Positions 15,469 through 21,419 of a DNA stretch of 21,419 nt are shown here, in pieces. Source of the stretch: Candidatus Desantisiibacteriota bacterium. Lineage in GTDB: Bacteria > UBA9089 > CG2-30-40-21. The position numbers and the translations under genes were made by a program. How positions within the stretch are numbered: position 1 is the first letter of the stretch; the number at the start of each line of letters is the position of its first letter. The notes under the pieces were generated by a model. That model was not told the DNA's origin and made no database searches. It saw nothing but the letters and a program-made list of their open reading frames with translations. The stretch spans positions 1-21,419 of the forward strand of contig JACQYP010000145.1 in assembly GCA_016208205.1 (NCBI GenBank). The letters are read 5' to 3'.

Positions 15469-16344
15469 ATGCAAGAAAAGGTACGGATTGGGATTATTGG
15501 CGGCAGTGGGCTTTATCAAATGGATGGGGTAGAGGATGTTACAACAATGGCTATTGATACCCCTTTTGGTAAGCCATCTGATGAATTAATCATTGGCAGC
15601 CTTAATGGTGAAAAAATAGCCTTTTTAGCAAGACATAAAAGGGGGCATTGTATCATGCCCACGGAGCTAAACTTTGCAGCAAATATCTATGCCTTAAAAT
15701 CAATTGGTGTAGAATGGATTATCAGTATTAGTGCTGTAGGGAGCTTGAGGGAGGAGTTACGGCCATTGGATATGGTTGTCCCTGACCAGGCATTTGATTT
15801 TACTAAGCATCGGACTTCTACCTTTTTTGGAAATGGGATGGTAGCTCATATCGGCATGGCTGACCCATTTTGTCCCATCTTAAGCCAAATCCTGTTTGAT
15901 GCAGCTACGGATGCAGGATGTTGTGTTCACAAAGGGGGAACCTATGTTTGCATTGAAGGCCCACAGTTTTCTACTCGGGCTGAATCAAATGCATATCGTC
16001 AGCTTGGATTTGATATTATTGGCATGACTGCTATGCCGGAGGCAAAACTTGCCAGAGAGGCACAGATTTGCTATGCTACACTCGCTATGGTCACAGATTA
16101 TGATGTCTGGCATGAATCAGCTCATGATGTTACTGTAGAGATGGTTATAGCAAACCTGAATAATAATGTTGCCAATGCTAAAAGGATAATCAAGGATATA
16201 ATCAATAGAATCCCACAAGAGAGAGGAAGTAGTAACTCTGGCAGCATATGTGGTTGTGCCTCTGCCCTAAAGGATGCGATAATTACTAATCCTGATATAA
16301 TTCCGGATGAAACAAGGGAAAAACTGTCGTTGCTGCTTGGATAG
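15469..16344 (+). CDS. mtnP: S-methyl-5'-thioadenosine phosphorylase
   Basis: The enzyme phosphorolyses methylthioadenosine, a by-product of polyamine synthesis and radical SAM chemistry, to adenine and methylthioribose-1-phosphate. It has 291 residues, typical for the family. Motifs are GGSGLY (11-16, phosphate loop), RHKRGH (55-60, phosphate), EGPQFSTRAE (163-172), MTAMPEAKLAREA (186-198) and TDYDVW (209-214). Aspartates in the last motif favour adenine, arguing for MTA over purine nucleoside phosphorylase, where an Asn is usual. The start ATG has TAAGGAGG upstream. It probably forms a transcript with rfaE1 and rfaE2, though a long palindrome separates them. Methionine-salvage partners (mtnA) are not in view. 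Confidence 0.93.
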   Translation: MQEKVRIGIIGGSGLYQMDGVEDVTTMAIDTPFGKPSDELIIGSLNGEKIAFLARHKRGHCIMPTELNFAANIYALKSIGVEWIISISAVGSLREELRPLDMVVPDQAFDFTKHRTSTFFGNGMVAHIGMADPFCPILSQILFDAATDAGCCVHKGGTYVCIEGPQFSTRAESNAYRQLGFDIIGMTAMPEAKLAREAQICYATLAMVTDYDVWHESAHDVTVEMVIANLNNNVANAKRIIKDIINRIPQERGSSNSGSICGCASALKDAIITNPDIIPDETREKLSLLLG

Positions 16345-16352
16345 GTTGATTG

Positions 16353-16441
16353 GGGTCAGACCTTGAAAGCTGAATTAACTTGATAAAATAAAAATAAGAC
16401 AGGTAGAGGGTATAGTTAATTCAGCTTTCAAGGTCTGACCC
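16353..16441. repeat. Perfect 27 bp inverted repeat between mtnP and rfaE1
   Basis: The arms 16353-16379 and 16415-16441 are perfectly complementary over 27 bases (they begin GGGTCAGACCTTGAAAG), with a 35-base AT-rich loop. The element begins eight bases after the mtnP stop and ends just before the rfaE1 ribosome site. GGGTCAGACC-type termini are common around REP-associated tyrosine transposases, so this may be a non-autonomous relative. No U-tract follows. Confidence 0.85.
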
Positions 16442-16456
16442 TAAAAAGGAGGAACT

Positions 16457-17443
16457 GTGGATAAGAAAAAGATGAATAATATTATTTCGAGGTTTAATGA
16501 GGCAAGTGTGCTTGTGATAGGTGATTTAATGCTGGATGAGTTTGTCTGGGGCAAGGTAACCAGAATATCACCAGAGGCACCTGTGCCGGTGGTAGATGTT
16601 ACCTCAATTACCTTTTCTCCTGGCGGGGCAGGAAATGTGGTAAACAATATTCGTGTCCTTGGCGGGAAGGTGTATCCTGTGGGCATAATTGGTGAAGATG
16701 GTACTGCTCAAAAGTTGATTACAGAATTAAAGAAAAAAAATATTGATATTGATGGGATTGTTATTGACAGTGAACGGCCAACAACATTAAAATCAAGGGT
16801 TATTGCTCACTCACAACAAATACTCAGGATTGACAGGGAACAAAGAGGAGAAATCCAGGAATGGGTGATAAAGCAAATGTTGAGCTATGTTAAGATGCTT
16901 TTGCCGGAGATAAAGGCAGTGGTTATCTCTGATTATGGCAAGGGGGTTGTTTCTCCAAGATTATTAGAGGAGTTAATTCCATTGTGCCGAAGGAATTCTC
17001 TGCCGATAATCGTTGATCCAAAGGTAAACCATTCCTTGTATTACAAGGGAATATCTGTGATTACCCCCAATCACCATGAGGCAGGAGAGATTGTTCATCA
17101 AAAGATTACAGATGAAGAAACACTTCTGCTTGCTGGGCATAGAATACTTTCAGAGCTTGAAAGTGAGGCAGTGTTGATTACCAGGGGCGAGGATGGTATG
17201 TCACTCTTTGAGAAGGATGGAAGCATTACCCATATCCCTACAGTTGCAAAAGAGGTCTATGATGTGACCGGTGCAGGGGATACAGTGGTAAGCGCAATGT
17301 CTCTAAGCCTTGCCTGTGGGGCAAAGATGAAAGAGGCATCTGTTTTATCTAATTTTGCAGCAGGAATAGTGGTAGAAAAGGTAGGTACAGCTGTGGTTAC
17401 TGCCCCAGAATTGAAAGAAAGGATCAATAGTTCTTATGAGTGA
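16457..17443 (+). CDS. rfaE1: D-glycero-beta-D-manno-heptose-7-phosphate kinase
   Basis: A PfkB-family kinase that phosphorylates heptose-7-phosphate at C1 in ADP-heptose synthesis for lipopolysaccharide or S-layer glycans. It has 328 residues, equal to the N-terminal domain of the bifunctional HldE. Motifs are IGDLMLDEFVWG (21-32), SPGGAGNV (54-61), ISDYGKGV (157-164) and DVTGAGDTV (269-277), with catalytic Asp275. The start is GTG 16457 with AAGGAGGA a few bases upstream. The stop overlaps the next gene by 8 bp (ATGAGTGA), so the two are translationally coupled. Here the two HldE activities are separate polypeptides. GmhA and GmhB are not in the window. Confidence 0.93.
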   Translation: MDKKKMNNIISRFNEASVLVIGDLMLDEFVWGKVTRISPEAPVPVVDVTSITFSPGGAGNVVNNIRVLGGKVYPVGIIGEDGTAQKLITELKKKNIDIDGIVIDSERPTTLKSRVIAHSQQILRIDREQRGEIQEWVIKQMLSYVKMLLPEIKAVVISDYGKGVVSPRLLEELIPLCRRNSLPIIVDPKVNHSLYYKGISVITPNHHEAGEIVHQKITDEETLLLAGHRILSELESEAVLITRGEDGMSLFEKDGSITHIPTVAKEVYDVTGAGDTVVSAMSLSLACGAKMKEASVLSNFAAGIVVEKVGTAVVTAPELKERINSSYE

Positions 17444-17918
17444 AAAGATTAAGGATTTAAGTGAACTAAAACAAATAGTTGATATGCTGAAAGGTCAGGA
17501 CAAAAGGATTGTTTTTACTAACGGGTGTTTTGATATTCTGCATGCAGGTCATGTCAAATACCTTCAGGAAGCAAAAAACCTTGGCGATGTCTTGGTCATA
17601 GGACTAAATACAGACTGGTCAGTATGTGCTAATAAGGGTCCTTCGCGTCCATTGGTTGGCGAACAGGACAGAGCAGAGGTTCTGGCAGCACTCTCTTGTG
17701 TTGATTATATCGTTATGTTTGATGAATTTACTCCGGAAAAATTGATTGAAAAAATAGTCCCAAATATCCTTGTTAAGGGTGGTGATTACGAAATAGACGA
17801 TATCAAGGGCAGGGAATGCGTCGAGGCAAATAACGGAAGGGTTGTTGCCATACCATTTATCCCGGATAAGTCTACAAGTAATCTGATTAAATTGATTGTT
17901 GAAAGGTATGGCCGATAA
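17436..17918 (+). CDS. rfaE2: D-glycero-beta-D-manno-heptose 1-phosphate adenylyltransferase
   Basis: A nucleotidyltransferase that forms ADP-heptose from heptose-1-phosphate and ATP, equal to the C-terminal domain of HldE. The 160 residues contain the cytidylyltransferase-like core: FTNGCFDILHAGHVKYL (27-43) with the HxGH motif (His36, His39), GLNTD (56-60) and RAEVLAAL. The end (DKSTSNLIKLIVERYG) matches the family's usual STS-x-LI region. The start ATG at 17436 lies inside the end of rfaE1, so reinitiation or coupling is expected. The last gene of the mtnP-rfaE1-rfaE2 cluster. TAGGCTGAAGG-type repeat DNA begins 12 bases after the stop. Confidence 0.94.
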   Translation: MSEKIKDLSELKQIVDMLKGQDKRIVFTNGCFDILHAGHVKYLQEAKNLGDVLVIGLNTDWSVCANKGPSRPLVGEQDRAEVLAALSCVDYIVMFDEFTPEKLIEKIVPNILVKGGDYEIDDIKGRECVEANNGRVVAIPFIPDKSTSNLIKLIVERYGR

Positions 17919-17940
17919 AAGAAGGGGTTTAGGCTGAAGG

Positions 17941-18042
17941 CTATAAATCATTTCGCAAGGCACAAATCAAGCCATTCAATATCTTCTCTGCTTCTACGAC
18001 CTTTGGTTCAATCAGAGGTAAGTCCTTGTTAGGCAAGAAGCC
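17941..18042 (-). pseudogene. Four-helix-bundle (S23/IVS-type) protein, C-terminal remnant
   Basis: On the minus strand from 18042, 33 codons read GFLPNKDLPLIEPKVVEAEK then ILNGLICALRNDL and stop at TAG (17943-17941). This resembles the last helix of the four-helix-bundle family related to 23S rRNA intervening-sequence proteins, which typically ends with a KMLNGLIKSLK-like motif. The upstream part (about 85 residues) is replaced by TAGGCTGAAGG-type repeat DNA between this piece and pabB. No start codon is present. Confidence 0.5.
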
Positions 18043-18069
18043 TACTTCAGCCTTCCACCTTCAGCCTAT

Positions 18070-19587
18070 CTACCTAATCAGTGCCAATGCCTCAATTAAT
18101 GCCTTACCCTTATGCAGGGTTTCAAGGTATTCGTCTTCTGGTGAAGAATCATTTACGATGCCGCCGCCAACATGGAAATAAACCTGATTATTTTTTATCA
18201 AAAAGGTACGGATAGCAATATTTAAGTCCATGCTGCCGGTAAAGCTTATATAACCAATGGATCCTGTATAAATATGCCGTTTATTTGGCTCTAACTCATC
18301 GATTATCTCCATTGCCCTTATCTTTGGTGCACCGGTTATTGAACCGCCGGGAAAACATGCCTTGAGCAGGTCAAAACGGTCATTTCCCGGTGAAAGCTTG
18401 CCGCAGATAGTAGCAACAGTATGGAATACGGTTGGATATGTTTCGATCCTCCGCATGTCCTCGACTACAACCGAGCCATACTGGCATACACGACCAAGGT
18501 CATTTCTCAGAAGGTCAACAATCATCAGCAATTCTGCCTTATCCTTTTCGCTCAAAAGAAGCTCTCTTTTAAGTTTTTTATCCTCAGCCCTATCCTTACC
18601 CCGTGGTCGTGTGCCCTTGATTGGTCTTGTTTCTACATAATTGCCTTCAACCATGATGAACCTTTCTGGTGATGAACCTGCAATTATTACCTCGTCAAAG
18701 TCCAGATAGCTGCCAAAAGGTGCAGGGTTTATTTTCCTTAGCCGTTGATATAACTCAAATGGCGGAACAGAAATGCTTGTCGTTAATCGTTGAGCCAGAT
18801 TTACCTGATAGATGTCTCCGGAAGCAATGTATTCCTTTGCCTTTATCACAGCCTGAATATATTCTTCCTTAGTAAAGTTTGAGGTAATGGGTTGTGTAGC
18901 TGAAGCGTCCTCGCTTTGGCAGGTGTTATTTTTTATTCCTATCTGTTGAGGCAGCTCCTTCGTAGCCCAAGATTCTATCTTGGAAGAATTTGCCTGCAAT
19001 TGATCCTTCACCCATTTTATCCGAGAAAGGGCTCGTTTGTGACGCAAGTCGCCTTGTTCCGGAAAGCCGCTTGAAGAGATATAAGCCTGCCTCTGTTTAT
19101 GGTCAAAGATAAGGATAACATCATACAGGCAGACAATACAGTCAGGGATATTAATATCATCCACAGCCTTTGCAGGTAATTCTTCCATGAGATTACGCAT
19201 CTCATAGCTAAAATACCCAACCCCACCACCAAGGAATGAGGGTAGGGGAGGAAGCCCCTCTGGCTGAAGGAGTCCCTCTGGTACAGATAGTTTGTATTGA
19301 TCAATAATCTCTCGAAGAATGATGAATGGGTTACCATGAAGTTGTAGGGGAGAGGAATCGCTTTCTTTTACAGTCAATATCTCTATATTTTCTCCCTTGC
19401 TCTTGAATATTAGGAATGGGTCAAATCCAATGAATGAATATTGACCAAGCCCATACCTATTCATGCCGCTATCAAGAAAAAAAGGGTATTTCTGGTCATT
19501 AAAGACAGGAAACACAAGGGCTGGGTCAACAAAGGGAATGTGCTTGATTACTGGAGATGCTGTCTCTGTTAAAAAAGAATTTAGCAA
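18070..19587 (-). CDS. pabB: Aminodeoxychorismate synthase component I (PabB)
   Basis: The enzyme uses chorismate and ammonia to make aminodeoxychorismate, the precursor of p-aminobenzoate and folate. The 505 residues have an N-terminal TrpE/PabB domain (1-200) and a chorismate-binding domain (238-505). PIKGT (322-326) with Lys325 marks PabB; anthranilate synthase has alanine there (PLAGT). Other motifs are GDIYQVNLAQR (257-267), MIVDLLRNDLGRVC (355-368) and the FPGGSITGAPK block. The start is TTG 19587 with AAGGTGA eight bases upstream; no better start is visible. The linker (about 200-237) is encoded in part by two DNA palindromes. The glutaminase PabA and lyase PabC are not adjacent. The TAG stop lies in an AGGTAGATAGGCTG repeat. 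Confidence 0.92.
   Translation of the reverse strand: MLNSFLTETASPVIKHIPFVDPALVFPVFNDQKYPFFLDSGMNRYGLGQYSFIGFDPFLIFKSKGENIEILTVKESDSSPLQLHGNPFIILREIIDQYKLSVPEGLLQPEGLPPLPSFLGGGVGYFSYEMRNLMEELPAKAVDDINIPDCIVCLYDVILIFDHKQRQAYISSSGFPEQGDLRHKRALSRIKWVKDQLQANSSKIESWATKELPQQIGIKNNTCQSEDASATQPITSNFTKEEYIQAVIKAKEYIASGDIYQVNLAQRLTTSISVPPFELYQRLRKINPAPFGSYLDFDEVIIAGSSPERFIMVEGNYVETRPIKGTRPRGKDRAEDKKLKRELLLSEKDKAELLMIVDLLRNDLGRVCQYGSVVVEDMRRIETYPTVFHTVATICGKLSPGNDRFDLLKACFPGGSITGAPKIRAMEIIDELEPNKRHIYTGSIGYISFTGSMDLNIAIRTFLIKNNQVYFHVGGGIVNDSSPEDEYLETLHKGKALIEALALIR
18896..18922. repeat. GTAGC-type palindrome inserted in frame in pabB (first)
   Basis: GCTGAAGCG (18899-18907), loop TCCT, CGCTTTGGC (18912-18920): 9 bp arms with two mismatches, preceded by GTA. 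It encodes residues 223-230 (CQSEDASA) in the linker between the two PabB domains. Confidence 0.6.
18962..18983. repeat. GTAGC-type palindrome inserted in frame in pabB (second)
   Basis: CCAAGAT (18967-18973), loop TCT, ATCTTGG (18977-18983): perfect 7 bp arms preceded by GTAGC (18962-18966). It encodes residues 202-207 (SKIESW) of the same PabB linker, 40 bases from the first palindrome. Confidence 0.7.
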
Positions 19588-19668
19588 TGCTATTCACCTT
19601 ATTGTAAGTGTTCAGGTGTCAGGTATCAGTAGTCAGGAAAAACTTTTCAACCTGTGCAAACGACTTTT
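19588..19668. other. pabB upstream region
   Basis: Holds the pabB ribosome site (AAGGTGA on the minus strand) and a few CAGGTGT/CAGGTAT/CAGTAGT/CAGGA units at 19614-19640. No convincing promoter was found; TTGAAA with a weak TGATAC is the best candidate. Confidence 0.35.
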
Positions 19669-20000
19669 TTTTAACGCAAGAGTTCAGCAAAGATTACACA
19701 GAGTTCGCAGAGGTTAAACAATCTGTAACCGTTCACAGTTGTCGGTTCTGAACTGACACCGTATATTGCTGTCATTCCTGTGCATCACTGTCATTCCTGC
19801 CCCGTATCAAGTACGGGGTAAACTCCTGCAGGAATCTCCCCTTCAGGTGTCCTAATCGTCTCTATGGACATAAGAGAGATTCCTGCATACGTAGGAATGA
19901 CAATGTCTTCTGTTCTTTTGTATCTATCCACTGTGAACGGTTAAATAATCTCTATCTTCTCTGCGTCCTTTGCGTCTCCTTTGCGACCTCTGCGTTAACC
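19669..20000. repeat. Large nested inverted-repeat element, about 330 bp
   Basis: The outer arms are TTAACGCA-to-AACCGTTCACAG (about 19671-19738) and CTGTGAACGGTT-to-TGCGTTAA (about 19927-19999); the AACCGTTCACAG core is a perfect 12 bp inverted repeat. Nested inside is a second element with arms TGTCATTCCTGC (19789-19800) and GTAGGAATGACA (19891-19902, one mismatch). A CCCCGTA-tcaag-TACGGGG hairpin (19800-19818) lies within that. An extra ATTGCTGTCATTCCTG copy starts at 19765. No gene is encoded. Confidence 0.7.
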
Positions 20001-20020
20001 TATTGATACAGCTAATGTTT

Positions 20021-20051
20021 TTCTCCGTGCCTCTGTGTCTCTGTGGTGAAT
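20021..20051. repeat. CTCTGTGTCTCTGTGG repeat copy
   Basis: Nearly the same as 5819-5850 (CTCCGTGCCTCTG... ending GGTGAATT), with C-to-T differences. A further inverted CGCAGAGA arm. Confidence 0.6.
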
Positions 20052-20076
20052 TCCGATTGCACAGCTGGAAATTTAT

Positions 20077-20156
20077 TTGGAGTGCGGTAGCTTACTTGCT
20101 ACCGCTTTATCTAATGCAGCGAAAAAGCGAAAGCAAGTAAGCTTTCGCACTCCAAA
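20077..20156. repeat. Paired hairpins GCGGTAGC and GCGAAAGC downstream of the porin gene
   Basis: Hairpin one is GCGGTAGC-ttactt-GCTACCGC (20084-20105). Hairpin two is GCGAAAGC-aagtaa-GCTTTCGC (20127-20148), in inverted orientation. Together with their TTGGAGT and ACTCCAA flanks they form a larger inverted repeat. The element ends four bases from the porin stop and may end its transcription. Confidence 0.75.
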
Positions 20157-20159
20157 TTA

Positions 20160-21419
20160 TTAAAACCGATACTGTCCGGCTAACCGATACTCATTGGTTG
20201 TCTTGGTATACCTGACATCGTTGGCAATGGTAACCCGTTCTCCGTCACCATGCAGATACACCAGATCACAAGTCAGGTTATTAGTTGTAAAGCTGGCACC
20301 AAGTGTATAGAATATCCGTTCCACATCTACAACATTGGTCAGACTTATAGCCTTGTCTGGTACAGGTGATGGATCTGTGAGCATACCGGCCCGAATTGCC
20401 CAAGCTGAATTTGGTCTGTATTCCATGCCTGTCCGAAATCTGGTTACATCTGTCCAGCCAAGATCCTTGTCTCTGGTATCCTTTAATATCTGTCCATCTG
20501 GTGAATAGTCAATATCCTTTCTCATACTGCTCCACATGCTTTTAGTAACATCAGAGGTAATGGTCAGGTTTGGAGCAGCATAAAGGGCGATACCAAACCC
20601 ACAGGTAGCCGGATGGTTATACTTACGGGTAAAATCGGCTTTTTCCTGCATTGTTATAACTGTACCACTGGTACCGGCAGGCACAGGATAACTTGCCTTT
20701 GCCTCACCCTTTAATGCCACCTCTGAACCACTGCGATAGACCATGCCAAGCTGCAGAATACTCGATGGCTTAAAGAGACAGCCTATCTGCCATTCCAGAT
20801 CATTTCCATCGCAGGTACCATCCGATTCATAGGTATAGCTGTTAATACCAGATACATCTTTACGGGCATGCTTCTCCATATCACCACCTATTATATTCAA
20901 CCCGATCCCGGTGGAAACCCATGGGGCAATCTTTCTGGCCACAGAGATATTATACACTATTGTTGCTATCTTAATGTTGTAGCTTGCTGTTACTCCATCT
21001 GTGGTATCTTTCCAATCGGTCTTATACCCTGCAGGGGCATAGGCTCCGTAACCAAGGTGGTAATTGCCCATTTGAGCATATCCGCCAATGGCAGGCAGCC
21101 AGACATTAGAGGTAATATTTGCCCCTGATGATGAAAATGCTCCGGGTTCCTGAGTCAATCCCACTGTACCTGCATACGGTCGATAGAATATATCCTCCTG
21201 ATCAGTATCCATCTGATTAATCGGAGGAATTGGTCCAAATATCATCTTTGGATTAGCCACCCCATTCCCATCGCTGCCATCAATGCAAAGTCGCGACATA
21301 TCTACCTCCCCGCCCTTACCCTGTAACTGAGTAAGTCCTGCAGGGTTCCAGTATATGGCAGTCCATTCATCAGCCAGTCCAATGGATGCACCACCCATAC
21401 CAATTCCTTTTGCCCCAAG
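20160..21419 (-). CDS. OmpP1/FadL/TodX-family outer membrane porin (5' end outside window)
   Basis: A long-chain fatty-acid or hydrophobic-compound outer membrane channel. The visible 419 residues start with LGAKGIGMGGASIGLADEW and AIYWNPAGL, the family's conserved N-terminal plug region (GAxxxGMGGA...WNPAGL). The first Met in view (codon at 21398) is internal; the signal peptide and true start lie beyond 21419. The rest has the alternating pattern of a beta-barrel: WLPAIGGYAQMGNYHLGYGA, IGLNIIGGDME, LQLGMVYRSGSEV, FRTGMEYRPN and WAIRAGM. It ends in GQYRF, with the terminal aromatic residue needed for outer membrane assembly. Substrate is unknown. It precedes pabB on the same strand but is separated by 570 bp of repeats, so it is probably transcribed alone. 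Confidence 0.88.
   Translation of the reverse strand, partial: LGAKGIGMGGASIGLADEWTAIYWNPAGLTQLQGKGGEVDMSRLCIDGSDGNGVANPKMIFGPIPPINQMDTDQEDIFYRPYAGTVGLTQEPGAFSSSGANITSNVWLPAIGGYAQMGNYHLGYGAYAPAGYKTDWKDTTDGVTASYNIKIATIVYNISVARKIAPWVSTGIGLNIIGGDMEKHARKDVSGINSYTYESDGTCDGNDLEWQIGCLFKPSSILQLGMVYRSGSEVALKGEAKASYPVPAGTSGTVITMQEKADFTRKYNHPATCGFGIALYAAPNLTITSDVTKSMWSSMRKDIDYSPDGQILKDTRDKDLGWTDVTRFRTGMEYRPNSAWAIRAGMLTDPSPVPDKAISLTNVVDVERIFYTLGASFTTNNLTCDLVYLHGDGERVTIANDVRYTKTTNEYRLAGQYRF

Noticed and set aside
18070..19587. Anthranilate synthase (trpE)
   Set aside because: The PIKGT motif with lysine indicates aminodeoxychorismate synthase; trpE has PLAGT, and no other trp genes are near.

Overview
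The window looks like a chromosomal segment from an uncultivated, moderately AT-rich diderm bacterium. Envelope genes point to an outer membrane: ADP-heptose synthesis (rfaE1, rfaE2), an OmpP1/FadL porin, a secretin fragment and a periplasmic TPR protein. A futalosine-pathway gene (mqnE) suggests menaquinone. A McsA-McsB-ClpC arginine-phosphorylation proteolysis operon, classic in Firmicutes, appears here without a CtsR gene. This mix fits candidate-phylum lineages (Desantisbacteria, Omnitrophota or Planctomycetota-like), but the sequence alone does not settle the taxon.

Layout. 147-812 is the C-terminal part of a secretin, apparently beheaded. 947-2962 is a secreted C39-like papain-fold protein. 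3243-5245 holds a DegT-family aminotransferase and MobB, both on the minus strand. 5246-5967 is a repeat field with a GxxExxY gene remnant and a near-consensus promoter for a small exported protein (5968-6375). After another repeat field comes mqnE (6949-7935), converging on a TPR protein (8070-10430, minus). clpC, mcsB and mcsA follow on the minus strand (10731-15032), divergent from mtnP, rfaE1 and rfaE2 (15469-17918, plus). pabB (18070-19587, minus), a 570 bp nested-repeat field and an OmpP1-like porin running off the right end (minus) close the window.

How the genes work together. mcsA-mcsB-clpC is one proteostasis operon: McsB marks proteins with phospho-arginine, McsA is its zinc-finger activator and ClpC the unfoldase. 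rfaE1 and rfaE2 overlap by 8 bp and catalyse kinase and nucleotidyltransfer steps of ADP-heptose synthesis. The remaining genes are housekeeping singletons: MTA salvage, p-aminobenzoate, menaquinone and molybdenum cofactor.

The most unusual aspect is the repeat content. Almost every intergenic gap is built of inverted, mostly heptameric, tandem repeats, often touching or supplying the stop codon of the neighbouring gene. Small palindromes sharing a GTAGC-arm-TYCT-arm scaffold lie in frame inside linkers of the TPR protein and PabB, recalling Rickettsia palindromic elements. The mcsA leader is a near-symmetric array of ten heptamers facing ten inverted heptamers. Gene remnants (GxxExxY, four-helix-bundle/S23-like) sit inside these repeat fields.
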